Shown: positions 25,725 through 35,445, counted from the stretch's first letter. The stretch: DNA of 64,000 bases from Nocardiopsis ganjiahuensis DSM 45031 (GCF_000341085.1 NZ_ANBA01000011.1:124001-188000); one strand, 5' to 3'. Notes: generated by a model not told the origin, from the sequence alone. Numbers and translations: made by a program.

Positions 25725-26891
25725 ATGGACACAACCACACGACCGCCCGCGCCCCCGCGCATACCGCTCCTGGACGTGCTGCGCGGGTTCGCCATCCTGG
25801 GCACACTCGCCATGAACATCTGGCTCTTCGGCTATCCCGAATCAGGCGGCTACGGCCCCGTCGCCGAAGGGCTGCGGAGCATGTTCATCGACGGCAAGTT
25901 CTTCGCGATGCTCACCCTGCTGTTCGGCGTCGGCCTGGCCATCCAGTACCGGGCCGCGGCCGAACGTGGTCACTCCCGGCCGAGCAAGCAGATCTGGCGC
26001 GCCCTCCTCCTGCTGGTCGAGGGGGCTCTGCACGTCGTCCTCCTGTTCGCCTGGGACGTGCTCATGGGCTACGCGATCACGGCGCTGCTGGTGGTCTACG
26101 TCCTCGGCCTCTCCGAGCGGACGCGCTCGGCCGTCATGTGGACCGCTTTGGGCCTCCACCTCACCTTCATAGGTTCGGTGACGGCGCTCACCACCCTGTT
26201 CTTCCCCGTCGTTCACAGTCAGAGCCCCCCGATGCAGACCGAGAAGGGCCGGCTGTACCTGGAAGGGAGCTACGCCGACCAGGTCCTGTACCGGGCGACG
26301 GACTTTCTGGACTCCCGGGTGACGGTGCTCCATACCTTTCCCCTGATGGTGTTCCTCTTCCTGTTCGGTGTGCGCCTGTACCGGGCCGGAGCGTTCGGAG
26401 ACGACCGGGCCGGTCGGGCCCTGCGGTCCCGGATGACGGTCTGGGGCCTGGGGCTGGGTCTGCCGCTCAACGCGCTGCCCACCGTCTGGCCCGACGACTC
26501 CCTGTTCCTGATCGGGAACCGCGTCTTCGCCGTGGTGCTGATGCTGGGGTACGTGGGACTCGTGGGACTGCTGATGGACCGGGTACGGCGAACCGGGCTG
26601 GTCACGGTCTCCCTGACCGCCGTGGGCAGGACGGCGCTCAGCTGCTACATCCTCCAGAACCTCCTGGCCTCGGTGCTCTTCTACGACTGGGGCCTGGGCC
26701 TGGCCGCTCACGCGCACCACGCGAGCTGGATAGTGGCCGCCTGGGCGGGGATCAGCCTGGTGCTGGTCGCGGGTTCGCGCTGGTGGCTGTCGCGTTTCGC
26801 GCGGGGGCCGATGGAGCTGCTCCAGGCCCGGATCCTGGCCCGGGTCACCGAGCGCAGGCCCGCCTCCGGCCCGCCCCCTGTCAGGATGTGA
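25725..26891 (+). CDS. DUF418 domain-containing membrane protein
   Basis: 388 residues from ATG 25725; an in-frame ATG at 25689 is less likely. The N-terminal LLDVLRGFAILGTLAMNIWLFG is the hallmark of the YeiB/DUF418 family. About ten membrane segments; the C-terminal DUF418 part contains VGRTALSCYILQNLL. Function is unknown; relatives are often placed near membrane-stress two-component systems, and here it is divergent from one. Confidence 0.9.
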   Translation: MDTTTRPPAPPRIPLLDVLRGFAILGTLAMNIWLFGYPESGGYGPVAEGLRSMFIDGKFFAMLTLLFGVGLAIQYRAAAERGHSRPSKQIWRALLLLVEGALHVVLLFAWDVLMGYAITALLVVYVLGLSERTRSAVMWTALGLHLTFIGSVTALTTLFFPVVHSQSPPMQTEKGRLYLEGSYADQVLYRATDFLDSRVTVLHTFPLMVFLFLFGVRLYRAGAFGDDRAGRALRSRMTVWGLGLGLPLNALPTVWPDDSLFLIGNRVFAVVLMLGYVGLVGLLMDRVRRTGLVTVSLTAVGRTALSCYILQNLLASVLFYDWGLGLAAHAHHASWIVAAWAGISLVLVAGSRWWLSRFARGPMELLQARILARVTERRPASGPPPVRM

Positions 26892-26939
26892 GGCGCTCAG
26901 CGGGGAAGCCCCCCGGCCGCCCGGGACACCGAGGACCCG

Positions 26940-26963
26940 GCGGTGGCCGTCCGCGGCCACCGC
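26940..26963. terminator. Bidirectional hairpin between convergent genes
   Basis: 10-bp arms GCGGTGGCCG / CGGCCACCGC with a 4-nt loop, in the 174-bp gap between the DUF418 gene and the convergent allophanate hydrolase gene. Confidence 0.6.
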
Positions 26964-27065
26964 GATCGAGACGCCGGAGGACTTCCACCGCCGCAGGGGT
27001 CGGCGGCCGGGGTCGGGGCGGAGCCGGACCAGGCTTCACGATCACACCGCTTCGCAAAGGAGTGG

Positions 27066-28805
27066 CTAGGCCAGGGACTCGCGGTAGGCGATCCAGCCGC
27101 CGTGGCGGGTGATGTCCTCCGCTCCCTCCGCGGCGGCGGGGTCGCAGCCGAAGCCGACCACCGTACGCCCGTCCGCGAGGGTGACCGCGCCGAGGGACAT
27201 CGGTGCGGGCAGCGCCGCCAGGAAGGTGCCGAGGCCGGCCGGGGAGATCGACCAGACCTCGCAGCGCAGCGCCGCGCCCCCGCTGTTCACCCGCAGCAGG
27301 CCGGGCTTGGGCGGTGTGGTGGCGAGGGCGAACAGGCGGTAGTCCTCGCTGGTGGCGGTCTCCTCCACGAAGCGCGCGCCGAGGTCGGTGAGCTGGTGGT
27401 TGAGCGGCTGGCCGCGCAGGTGCGCACCGAAGACGGCCAGTTCCGGTCCGTCGGCGGGACGGATCCGGCCGGGCTCCTCCTCGTTGAGGAGTCCGGCCAG
27501 GTCCAGGGCCACCTGGTCCTCGAAGGCGTTCGTGACCACGGTGACCCCGAACAGGTGGCCGTCGGCGGTGCCGGCGGGCACAGCGACGGCAGCGAGATCG
27601 AGCAGGTTCACGAAGTTGGTGTAGGTGCCCAGCCGGGCGTTCTCGCCCACCGGATCAGCGGCCACCTCGGCCAGGGTCGGGTGCCCGACGGTGGTCGGCA
27701 GCAGAAGCCCGTCGAACCCGGAGAGGAGTTCGCGGGCGATCGCCTTGTACGCGGTCAACCGGTGCTGGTCGGCGGCGAGCGCGGTGGCGGGCAGGTCCGC
27801 GGCGGCCAGGATGATCCCGGCGACCGTGGGGTCGGCGCCCTCCGGGTGCGCCTGGAGGAACTCCCCCACCGCCGCATGACGTTCGGCGACCAGCGCGCCG
27901 TCGTAGAGCAGCCTGGCGGCCTCCAGGAGCGGGGAGACGTCGACGCTCTCCACCGTCGCCCCGGCGGCGGTGAAGCGGTCGGCGGCGGCCCGGAAGGCGT
28001 CGCGCTCGGCGGCGCTGAGGGGGGCGAGGCCCTCGGTGGTGGGGACGGCGATCCGGGCCGGGTTCCGGGGGGCCAGCCGGACGTCGGCGGGCCGGTCCCG
28101 GCCGGCCGGGTCCTTCTGGTCGGGCCCGGTCATGACCGCCAGGGCACGCCGACCGGTGGCCAGGTCCGGAGCGAACACCGTGACGGTGTCGTAGGGCTTG
28201 GCCGCGGGCACGACCCCCGTGTTGGGGACCAGCCCGAGGGTGGGCTTGAGGCCGACGATCCCGTGCAGGGCGGCGGGCACCCGGCCGGATCCGGCGGTGT
28301 CGGTGCCCAGGGAGAAGTCGGCGATGCCCAGGGCCACCGCCACGGCCGAACCGGAGCTGGAGCCTCCGGAGACCCGCTCGGGGTCGAAGGCGTTCCGGAC
28401 GGCCCCGTAGGGGCTGCGGGTTCCCACGAGGCCGGTGGCGAACTGGTCCAGGTTGGTCTTGCCGAGCACCAGCGCCCCGGCCTCCACCAGGCGTTCCACG
28501 GCGGTCGCGCTCACCTCGGGCGTGTACGCGAAACCGGGGTGCGCGGCGGTGGTGGGCAGCCCGGCGACGTCGATGTTGTCCTTGACCGCCACGAGTGTGC
28601 CCGCCAGGGGGAGCTCCTCGTCCCCGTTCTCCCTGATCAGGGCCAGGCGCTCCTCCAGCGCCTTGGCCTCCACCAGCAGGTCCTGTTCGGGACGCAGGGT
28701 GATCCAGACCTCCGGCCGGTCGGCCTCGGCGATCCGGCGGTAGGCGGCGCGCACTCTTTCGGTGGGAGCGGGTGCGGTGGGAGCGGGTGCGGTGGGAGTG
28801 GGCAT
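27066..28805 (-). CDS. atzF: Allophanate hydrolase
   Basis: 579 residues from ATG 28805. Amidase-signature domain: Lys75 (VAVKDNID), the Gly/Ser block GGSSSGSAVA at 147-156 with the cis-Ser, and nucleophile Ser173 in DTAGSGRVPA. The C-terminal ~130 residues match the extra domain of allophanate hydrolases. It splits allophanate into ammonia and carbon dioxide, the second step of ATP-dependent urea use. The start overlaps the stop of the urea carboxylase gene by one base (TGATG). The first ~15 residues are a low-complexity TPTAPAPT repeat, probably disordered. A much longer open frame upstream lies in the carboxylase gene and is not real. Confidence 0.95.
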   Translation of the reverse strand: MPTPTAPAPTAPAPTERVRAAYRRIAEADRPEVWITLRPEQDLLVEAKALEERLALIRENGDEELPLAGTLVAVKDNIDVAGLPTTAAHPGFAYTPEVSATAVERLVEAGALVLGKTNLDQFATGLVGTRSPYGAVRNAFDPERVSGGSSSGSAVAVALGIADFSLGTDTAGSGRVPAALHGIVGLKPTLGLVPNTGVVPAAKPYDTVTVFAPDLATGRRALAVMTGPDQKDPAGRDRPADVRLAPRNPARIAVPTTEGLAPLSAAERDAFRAAADRFTAAGATVESVDVSPLLEAARLLYDGALVAERHAAVGEFLQAHPEGADPTVAGIILAAADLPATALAADQHRLTAYKAIARELLSGFDGLLLPTTVGHPTLAEVAADPVGENARLGTYTNFVNLLDLAAVAVPAGTADGHLFGVTVVTNAFEDQVALDLAGLLNEEEPGRIRPADGPELAVFGAHLRGQPLNHQLTDLGARFVEETATSEDYRLFALATTPPKPGLLRVNSGGAALRCEVWSISPAGLGTFLAALPAPMSLGAVTLADGRTVVGFGCDPAAAEGAEDITRHGGWIAYRESLA

Positions 28806-31800
28806 CAGGCGGTTTCTCCTTGCGTGATGACGGCCATGGCGTGCCCCGGGTCCAGGTGCTGCCCCGGGCTGACGAGGATCTCGGAGACCGTGCCCGCGCC
28901 GGGCGCCCGGACCACCACCTCCAGCTTCATGGCCTCCAGACGGACGACGGGCTGCCCCTCCTCGACAGTCTCGCCCGGTTCCACGTCCACCTTCCAGACA
29001 CTCGCCGAGAGCGGCGCCGCCACTAGGGACGCCCCGGGCGGCAGGTCCAGCTCCCCGGCGGGCGCGGCCGGTTCGGGTTCGGGCCTGTCCTCGAACTCCC
29101 CCGCGGCCTCCCAGCGCCGGCGCTCCTCCTCGAAGGCGGTGGCCTGTCTCTGCTCGAACTCCCTGATGGAGTCGGCGTTCTCCGCCAGGAACCGCTCGTG
29201 GTCGGCAAGGACGAACTCGCCCTCGGTGACCTGGAGCTCGTGGCGTCCGGCGAGCAGGTCGGCGCGGATGTCCAGCAGCTCCTGCTGTTCCACCGGGTAC
29301 CAGGTGATCTGGTCGAAGAACCGCAGCAGCCACGGCGTTCCGGGTTCGAACTGGCCGTACTGGCGCAGCCCGGACCAGATCGGCACGGTGCGGCCGATGA
29401 GCTGGTAGCCGCCCGGGCTCTCCATCCCGTACACGCACAGGTACGCACCGCCGATCCCGACCCCGGCCTCGGGCGTCCAGGTCCGTGCGGGGCTGTACTT
29501 GGTGGTGACCAGTCGGTGGCGCGGGTCCAGCGGGGTCGCCGCGGGCGCGCCCAGGTACACGTCGCCCAGACCCAGCACCAGGTAGGAGGCGTCGAAGACG
29601 ATGTCCCGAACCTGGTCCACGGTGTCCAGTCCGTTGATCCGGCGGATGAACTCGATGTTGTCGGGGTTCCAGGGCGCGTCGTCGCGCACACCGGTCTCGT
29701 AGCGGGCGATGGCCTCGTGGATGGAGGGATCGTCGAAGGACATCGGCAGGTGCAGGGTCCGGCTGGGCACCCGCAGCCGGGAGGTGGGCGGCAGCTGCGC
29801 CTCGATCTCCTGGAGCAGGCCCAGGAGGGTGCGCAGCGGCAGCACCGCGGGGTCGGTGTGCAGGTGCAGCGAGCGCACGCCGGGTGTGGTGTCCACGATC
29901 CCGGCGGGGGCGGCCTGGTCGAGGGCGGCCATGAGGGCGTGCACGCGCATGCGCAGGCCCAGGTCGAGCACCATCGGGCCGTACTCGACGAGGAGGTTGT
30001 CGTGGCCGCTGCGCCGGTAGGTGACCTCGGGGGTGCCGTCACCGGCGGGGACGCGGGCCAGGACGCCGTCGTCGCCGTCGGACCCGGTGGAGCGCAGCAG
30101 GGGCGCGGCGAGGGGTTCGGTGTGCAGCTTCTCCGCGGCGGCCTCGGTGACCGGGTGGAACCGGACGGTGTCGCCGGGGCGGAGCTGGCCGATCTTCCAG
30201 CGGGCGCCGGTGACCACGGTGACCGGGCAGACGAACCCGCCGAGGCTGGGGCCGTCGGGCCCCAGGAGCACGGGGGTGTCCCCGGAGAGGTTGACCGCGC
30301 CGACGGAGTAGGCGGTGTCGTGCACGTTGGAGGGGTGCAGCCCGGCCTGGCCGCCGTCGGGTCGGGCCCAGGTCTGCTTGGGACCGGACAGGCGCACGCC
30401 GTTGCGGGCGGACTGCGGGTGGACCCGCCAGGCGGTGGCGTAGAAGTCGGCGAGGCCCTCCCGAGTGAGGAACTCGGGCGCCGCGTGCGGGCCCTCGGAG
30501 ACCTCGATGTCCCAGTGCGCGCCGTCACCCTCCGCCGCTTCGGCGGGCGTCCGGAAATCGGGCCGGTCTGCCTCGGGGACGGGCGCGGTGGCGGGAGCGT
30601 CGGCCGGCAGCGGACAGGAAGGGGTGCTGCGGCCGGAGGCCGTCCGCTGAGGGTCGCGAAGGGCGGCGAGCGGGCGCAGGACGTCGCCCGGGCGCAGGGC
30701 CCGGCCCGCGTGGCCGCCGTACTCTCCGGCGGTGAACGTGGACGTGCTGCCCAGGTACTCGGGGATGTCCAGACCGCCCCGGACCAGCACGTAGGTGCGC
30801 ATGCCCGGGCCCCGGGCGGGACCGACGTCGAGCAGCGCCCCGGCGGGTACCTCCACCGGCTCCCACTGGGGCACGGGGCTTCCGTCCACGGTGACGTCGG
30901 CGGGGGCACCGGTCACGCACACGGTGGCGGTGTGGGTGAAGCGCAGTGCCGGGCCCTCCATGGTGCACTCCAGGCCCGCGGCGCCCTCGGGGTTGCCCAG
31001 GGCGGTGTTGCCCAGGCGCAGCGAGAGGTCGTCCATGGCTCCCGACGGGGGAACACCCACCTGCCAGTACCCGGTGCGGCCCGGGAAGTCCTGGACGGTG
31101 GTGAGGGTGCCCGCCCGCTCCACCTCGATCCGCGGTTCGGGGTCGCCGACGGTGCCGCAGGTCGCGGTGGTGTGCGCGGCGGCGCGCACGTCCGGGTGGA
31201 CGCTCAGGGCGCGCAGCAGGCCCAGGTTGGTCTGCACCCCGTCGATCCGCGTCTCCGCCAGGGCGCGGCCGAGCCGGTCCAGGGCGTCCTCGCGGTCGGT
31301 GCCGCGGACGATGACCTTGGCGAGCATGGGGTCGTAGTCGCTGGTCACCCGTTGGCCGGTCTCCACCCAGCCGTCCACGCGGGCCTCCACGGGGGCCTCC
31401 ACCCGGGTGAGCAGGCCGGAACTGGGCCGGAAGTCGTGCGCCGGGTCCTCGGCGTACACGCGGGCCTCCACGGCGTGGCCGGTGCGGGCCGGTCCCTCCG
31501 GAGGGACGTCGGCGAGCACGTCCTCCCCACGGGCCAGCCGCAGCATCCAGGCGACCAGGTCCACCCCGGAGATCTCCTCGGTGACCGGGTGCTCCACCTG
31601 CAGACGGGTGTTGACCTCCAGGAAGGAGGCCTCACCGCGTTCCACGTCGTAGACGAACTCCACGGTCCCGGCGCTGCGGTAGGACACCCCGGAGCAGAGT
31701 TCGCGGGCGGTGCGGTGGAGTTCGGCGCGCAGGGCATCGTCCAGGTCGGGGGCCGGCGCCTCCTCCACGACCTTCTGGTTGCGGCGCTGGAGCGAGCAGT

Positions 31801-32479
31801 CGCGGTCCCCGAGGGTGACGACGTTGCCGTGGCCGTCACCGAAGACCTGCACCTCGATGTGGCGGGCCCTGGACACGAAGCGCTCGACGAACACACCGCC
31901 ACCGCCGAAATGGGTCAGCGCCATCCGGCTGACCTGGTCGAAGGCCGCGCGCAGGGACTCCTCGTCGGGGCAGGGGCGCAGGCCGATCCCGCCGCCGCCC
32001 GAGGTGGACTTGAGGATCACCGGGTAGCCGATCCGCTCGGCGGCGGTGACCGCCTGCTCCACGTCGGGGAGGGTCTCACTGCCCGCCACCATCGGCAGCC
32101 CGGCCGCGGCCGCTGCCTTGCGGGCGGTGTGCTTGTCGCCGAACTCCTCCAGGTGGCGGGGCTCGGGACCGACGAAGACCAGCCCGGCGGCCTCCACGGC
32201 GTGGGCGAACTCCGAGCTCTCGGACAGGAAGCCGTAGCCCGGGTGGACCGCACCGGCGCCGGTCTCGGCCGCGGCCGCGAGGACGCGCTCGATGTTCAGG
32301 TAGCTCTCGGCGGCCGGGGGCGGGCCGAGGCGGACGGCCTCGTCGGCCATCCGGGGGTGCGGGGCGCCCGCGTCGGCGTCGGAGTAGACGGCGACGGTGC
32401 GCAGCCCGAGTTCGCGGGCGGAACGGATGATGCGGCAGGCGATCTCGCCGCGGTTGGCGACGAGCACGGAGTCGAACAC
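28805..32479 (-). CDS. Urea carboxylase (biotin-dependent)
   Basis: 1224 residues from GTG 32479 (GGGAGAG upstream). Domain order: biotin carboxylase (1-~450, with the Gly-rich STSGGGGIG loop), KipA/AHS2 carboxyltransferase half (from RIEVERAGTLTTVQDFPGR), KipI/AHS1 half (from TYRRSGHDNLLVEYGPMVLDL), a helical linker and a biotinyl domain with acceptor Lys1185 in EAMKLEV. It uses ATP and bicarbonate to make allophanate from urea, then AtzF releases ammonia. No UAAP helper genes, urea permease or urease genes are in the window. Related carboxylases also accept guanidine, so guanidine use is an alternative. Confidence 0.95.
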   Translation of the reverse strand: MFDSVLVANRGEIACRIIRSARELGLRTVAVYSDADAGAPHPRMADEAVRLGPPPAAESYLNIERVLAAAAETGAGAVHPGYGFLSESSEFAHAVEAAGLVFVGPEPRHLEEFGDKHTARKAAAAAGLPMVAGSETLPDVEQAVTAAERIGYPVILKSTSGGGGIGLRPCPDEESLRAAFDQVSRMALTHFGGGGVFVERFVSRARHIEVQVFGDGHGNVVTLGDRDCSLQRRNQKVVEEAPAPDLDDALRAELHRTARELCSGVSYRSAGTVEFVYDVERGEASFLEVNTRLQVEHPVTEEISGVDLVAWMLRLARGEDVLADVPPEGPARTGHAVEARVYAEDPAHDFRPSSGLLTRVEAPVEARVDGWVETGQRVTSDYDPMLAKVIVRGTDREDALDRLGRALAETRIDGVQTNLGLLRALSVHPDVRAAAHTTATCGTVGDPEPRIEVERAGTLTTVQDFPGRTGYWQVGVPPSGAMDDLSLRLGNTALGNPEGAAGLECTMEGPALRFTHTATVCVTGAPADVTVDGSPVPQWEPVEVPAGALLDVGPARGPGMRTYVLVRGGLDIPEYLGSTSTFTAGEYGGHAGRALRPGDVLRPLAALRDPQRTASGRSTPSCPLPADAPATAPVPEADRPDFRTPAEAAEGDGAHWDIEVSEGPHAAPEFLTREGLADFYATAWRVHPQSARNGVRLSGPKQTWARPDGGQAGLHPSNVHDTAYSVGAVNLSGDTPVLLGPDGPSLGGFVCPVTVVTGARWKIGQLRPGDTVRFHPVTEAAAEKLHTEPLAAPLLRSTGSDGDDGVLARVPAGDGTPEVTYRRSGHDNLLVEYGPMVLDLGLRMRVHALMAALDQAAPAGIVDTTPGVRSLHLHTDPAVLPLRTLLGLLQEIEAQLPPTSRLRVPSRTLHLPMSFDDPSIHEAIARYETGVRDDAPWNPDNIEFIRRINGLDTVDQVRDIVFDASYLVLGLGDVYLGAPAATPLDPRHRLVTTKYSPARTWTPEAGVGIGGAYLCVYGMESPGGYQLIGRTVPIWSGLRQYGQFEPGTPWLLRFFDQITWYPVEQQELLDIRADLLAGRHELQVTEGEFVLADHERFLAENADSIREFEQRQATAFEEERRRWEAAGEFEDRPEPEPAAPAGELDLPPGASLVAAPLSASVWKVDVEPGETVEEGQPVVRLEAMKLEVVVRAPGAGTVSEILVSPGQHLDPGHAMAVITQGETA

Positions 32480-32528
32480 GGGGCTCTCCCTCTGGTCGGA
32501 GGCTGAGGCTGGCGGTCGGGAGGGCGGG

Positions 32529-33257
32529 TCAGAAGAGGTCGGAGTGCAGCGCCATCTGGGTCAGGGCGCGCTGGGCACGTTCCAGGACGACCTCCATGGA
32601 CGCGCCCACGTGCTCGTGCAGGGCGCGGTAGGCGGCGTCGAGTTCGTCCGCGCGCAGGTGCTCGACGATCTGGATGTGCTCGGTGATGGTCGAGGTGATC
32701 CGGTCCCCGGTGAGGAAGTCGTACATGCGCACGCGGCGGATCCGCTGGTTGACGGAGACCAGGGACTCGGTGAGGGCTCCGTTGCCGGAGGCCCGGGACA
32801 GGGCGGCGTGGAACTCCTCGTCGAGGAGGACGAACGAGGGGTCGGGCGCGGGAGGGCCGGCGCGCAGCCCTTCCCAGCGGTCCAGTTCGGCGACGAGGAT
32901 CCGCGGGTCGTGCCGGATGGTGCGGTCCTCCATGGCACGGGCGATACCGCGCAGTTCGAGGGCGACCCGGAGTTCGTAGAGGTCGCGCAGCTCGGCGAGG
33001 TTGGGGACGGCGACGTAGAAGCCGTTGTCGCGGCGCTCGACCAGGCCGTCGGAGTGCAGGCGGGCCAGGGCCTCGCGGACGGGGGTGCGGGAGACCCCGA
33101 AGTGTTCGGCGAGCCGGACCTCGCCCAGGCGGGTGTGCGGCGTGATGCGGCCGCTCAGGACCTCCTCACGCATCAGGGCGTGGACGCGGTCGCGGCGGGA
33201 GAGGGTGCTGTCCTCCGCGCCGGCCGGCCCAGGCCGTGTATACATCGGTGTGTCCAT
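32529..33257 (-). CDS. GntR family regulator, FadR/FCD subfamily
   Basis: 242 residues from ATG 33257; a second in-frame ATG at 33245 is equally possible. Winged helix (RLGEVRLAEHFGVSRTPVREALARL) and FCD domain with metal/ligand residues (DEEFHAALSRASGN and ITEHIQIVEHL). First gene of the urea operon, 49 bp before urea carboxylase, so it very likely controls nitrogen acquisition genes. The palindrome TGTATACA at 33237-33244 lies in its own first codons and could be an operator. Confidence 0.92.
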   Translation of the reverse strand: MDTPMYTRPGPAGAEDSTLSRRDRVHALMREEVLSGRITPHTRLGEVRLAEHFGVSRTPVREALARLHSDGLVERRDNGFYVAVPNLAELRDLYELRVALELRGIARAMEDRTIRHDPRILVAELDRWEGLRAGPPAPDPSFVLLDEEFHAALSRASGNGALTESLVSVNQRIRRVRMYDFLTGDRITSTITEHIQIVEHLRADELDAAYRALHEHVGASMEVVLERAQRALTQMALHSDLF

Positions 33258-33481
33258 GGCCCCAGACGCTAGAAAGCCCTTGTTTCACGAACCCTGTCGC
33301 GGGGTGAAGCCTGGGTTTCCCTGTGTTTCCGCGTGTTTCGCGCCTGGGTGGGGCGGGCGTCCGGGGGCCGGGGTGGGTGTCCGTGCGGGGCGCCCGGGAT
33401 CCGGGCGGGGGTCCGAGCCGGGGCGTCCGGGCAGCCCGGACACGCGAAGGCCCGGGCTGACGAGGGCCCGGGTACAGGAAG

Positions 33482-33534
33482 AGGGCGCCCCTCCCGGTTC
33501 CGATGAACGGTGTCGGAACCGGGAAGAGCGCCCT
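33482..33534 (-). terminator. Double-arm hairpin 3' of the DASS gene
   Basis: Perfect inner arms CCCGGTTCCGA / TCGGAACCGGG (33493-33503, 33513-33523) lie inside outer arms AGGGCGC / GCGCCCT (33482-33488, 33528-33534). A second small stem CCCGGGC...GCCCGGG (about 33451-33471) lies next on the 3' side of the minus strand. It terminates the DASS gene before the gntR-urea operon. The rest of the 370-bp gap (33258-33627) is GC-rich with a T-richer patch at 33280-33335 that likely holds the gntR promoter. Confidence 0.7.
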
Positions 33535-33627
33535 GGGAGTGCCGGGACGGCGGTCGGGAGAGGAGATCGCCGCCCCGGGGAAGGGGCCCCCCGCTCTCTG
33601 CTCCGGGCGGCCCGTGGTCGGAAGGGC

Positions 33628-35190
33628 CTACATGGAGATCCCCAGAGCCCAGGCCATCAGCACGTACATGGTGGCGACGATGCACAGGAGGGCGGCCAGG
33701 TTGAGCCAGACACCGCCCTTGATCATCTCGCCGATCTTGACGTAGCCCGAGCCGAAGGCGATCGCGTTCGGCGGGGTCGCCACCGGGAGCATGAAGGCCA
33801 TGGTGGCGGCGAGCGCGACCGGGACCACCAGGGTGAGGATGTCGATGTCCATACCCATCGCCACACCGCCCATGATCGGCAGGAAGGTCGCCGCCGTGGC
33901 CGTGTTGCTGGTGAGCTCGGTGAGGAAGAGGACGAGCGCGGTGACAGCCGTGATCAGCACCCAGACGGGCACGCCGGACAGGAAGGAGACCTGCCCGCCG
34001 ATCCAGGCGCTCAGGCCGGAGCTCGTGAACTGGGCCGAGATCGCCAGGCCGCCGCCGAAGAGCAGCAGGACGCCCCAGGGGAGCTTGACCGCGGTGTCCC
34101 AGTCGAGCAGCTGGGTCCGCCTGTCCACCGGGATGATGAAGAGCAGGACGGCGACGGTCATCGCGATGCCGGCGTCACTCACGCTGCCGAGCCACGGGGC
34201 GGCGGCGGCCACCGACTCGATGTCGGCGATCATCGGGACGAAGATCCAGGACAGGGCGGCGAAGGCGAAGATCGCGAGGACCAGCTTCTCACCGCGGGAC
34301 ATCGGCCCCATCTTGCCGAGCTCATCGCGGATGAGCTCCTGGGCGCCCTCGACCTTCTTGATCTCCGGTCGGAAGAGGCGGGTGAGAACGAACCACGCGA
34401 TCAGCATGAAGACCACGGCCAGCGGCACACCGGCCATCATCCACTGGCCGAAGCCGATCTGGATGTCGTGGGTCTCGGACAGGTAGCCGACCATCAGGAC
34501 GTTGGGCGGGGTGCCGATCAGGGTGGACACGGAGCCGATGGAGGCGGCGTAGGCGATACCCAGCATGAGCGCGGTGGCGAAGTTCGCGTCCGTGCGGCCG
34601 CCCCGGAACTGGGCGATCAGCGCGATGACGGAGAGGCCGACCGGCAGCATCATCACGGCCGTGGCGGTGTTGGACACCCACATGGAGATGAAGCCGGTGG
34701 CGATCATGAAGCCGCCGACGAGACCGACCGTGTTCGATCCGACCTTCGAGACGATCGTCAGGGCGATGCGCTTGTGGAGGTTCCACTTCTGCATGGCCAG
34801 GGCGAGCATGAAGCCGCCCATGAAGAGGAAGATCGTGTCGGATCCGTAGGAGGGGGCCACGTCACCGATGGCGGTGCCGTCCACCATGAGGGGGAAGAGC
34901 ACCAGCGGCAGCAGGGAGGTCACCGGGATCGGGATCGCCTCGGTCGCCCACCAGACCGCGATCCAAGCGGTGACCGCCGCGACCACGGACCCGTTGACCG
35001 ACAGGACCTCGTCGGTCTCGCCCTCGCCGAGCGGCAGCGGCATCTCGGGCATGAGGAGGAAGATCGCGAGAGCGAGCAACGGTCCCAGGACGAGGCCGAT
35101 GATCCGGCCCCGGGTCATGACGTGCGAGGATCTCTCCTCACGTTTGACCGACGACATGTCGGGGGTGTCGACGGCCTTCGAGCTCGCCAT
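33628..35190 (-). CDS. DASS family anion (dicarboxylate):Na+ symporter
   Basis: 520 residues from ATG 35190 (GGAGGAGGAG upstream). About 12-13 membrane segments plus re-entrant hairpins. The two SNTATA motifs (WVSNTATAVMML and LTSNTATAATFL) are the Na+- and carboxylate-binding hallmarks of the SLC13/DASS family; the first is followed by GSVSTLIGTPPN and the second by LPVATPPNAIAF. Imports C4-dicarboxylates or related anions with Na+. Regulatory repeats upstream and the adjacent TAXI/two-component genes suggest substrate-inducible control. A longer open frame upstream is a shadow. Confidence 0.94.
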   Translation of the reverse strand: MASSKAVDTPDMSSVKREERSSHVMTRGRIIGLVLGPLLALAIFLLMPEMPLPLGEGETDEVLSVNGSVVAAVTAWIAVWWATEAIPIPVTSLLPLVLFPLMVDGTAIGDVAPSYGSDTIFLFMGGFMLALAMQKWNLHKRIALTIVSKVGSNTVGLVGGFMIATGFISMWVSNTATAVMMLPVGLSVIALIAQFRGGRTDANFATALMLGIAYAASIGSVSTLIGTPPNVLMVGYLSETHDIQIGFGQWMMAGVPLAVVFMLIAWFVLTRLFRPEIKKVEGAQELIRDELGKMGPMSRGEKLVLAIFAFAALSWIFVPMIADIESVAAAAPWLGSVSDAGIAMTVAVLLFIIPVDRRTQLLDWDTAVKLPWGVLLLFGGGLAISAQFTSSGLSAWIGGQVSFLSGVPVWVLITAVTALVLFLTELTSNTATAATFLPIMGGVAMGMDIDILTLVVPVALAATMAFMLPVATPPNAIAFGSGYVKIGEMIKGGVWLNLAALLCIVATMYVLMAWALGISM

Positions 35191-35261
35191 GTGCTCCTCC
35201 TCCGTTGGGCGCCGTCCAGGCGGACGCCCGTCTTCGGAGGCGCGTCCCGCGGTTTGCCGCG

Positions 35262-35388
35262 GGGTTACCTCCGGGTTACTTCCTGACTCCACAGATGGTG
35301 AGCTCACAGGGTGGTGTGTGCAAAGTAACTCCGCATTTCTTGGGATTTCTCTGACATTGAGCCACGTTAGGTGTGTGTTCCGGGACAC
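35262..35388 (-). promoter_or_regulatory. Direct repeats and palindrome in the DASS promoter region
   Basis: GGGTTACCTCC (35262-35272) and GGGTTACTTCC (35273-35283) form a head-to-tail 11-bp direct repeat 72 bp upstream of the DASS start; a diverged inverted copy (GAGTTACTTTG on the minus strand) lies at 35321-35332. OmpR/PhoB-type regulators bind such 11-bp direct repeats. Further upstream GTGTTCC-GGGACAC (35375-35388) is a near-perfect palindrome between the DASS and TAXI genes. TAAGCT at 35434-35439 may be the -10 of TAXI, giving a nearly leaderless mRNA. Confidence 0.5.
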
Positions 35389-35445
35389 GGGGTGAGGTGG
35401 GGTGACCCCCTCAGCCCAGGCCTGGGGCCCGCCTAAGCTGCGAGT

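Noticed and set aside
29198..32506. 1102-codon open frame opposite urea carboxylase
   Set aside because: Shadow of a well-supported gene; His/Gly/Val/Gln-rich low-complexity translation.
33281..33289. TGTTTCACG, resembling half of the parS centromere site
   Set aside because: Only half of the TGTTTCACGTGAAACA palindrome is present; the second half is missing and there are no par or origin genes.
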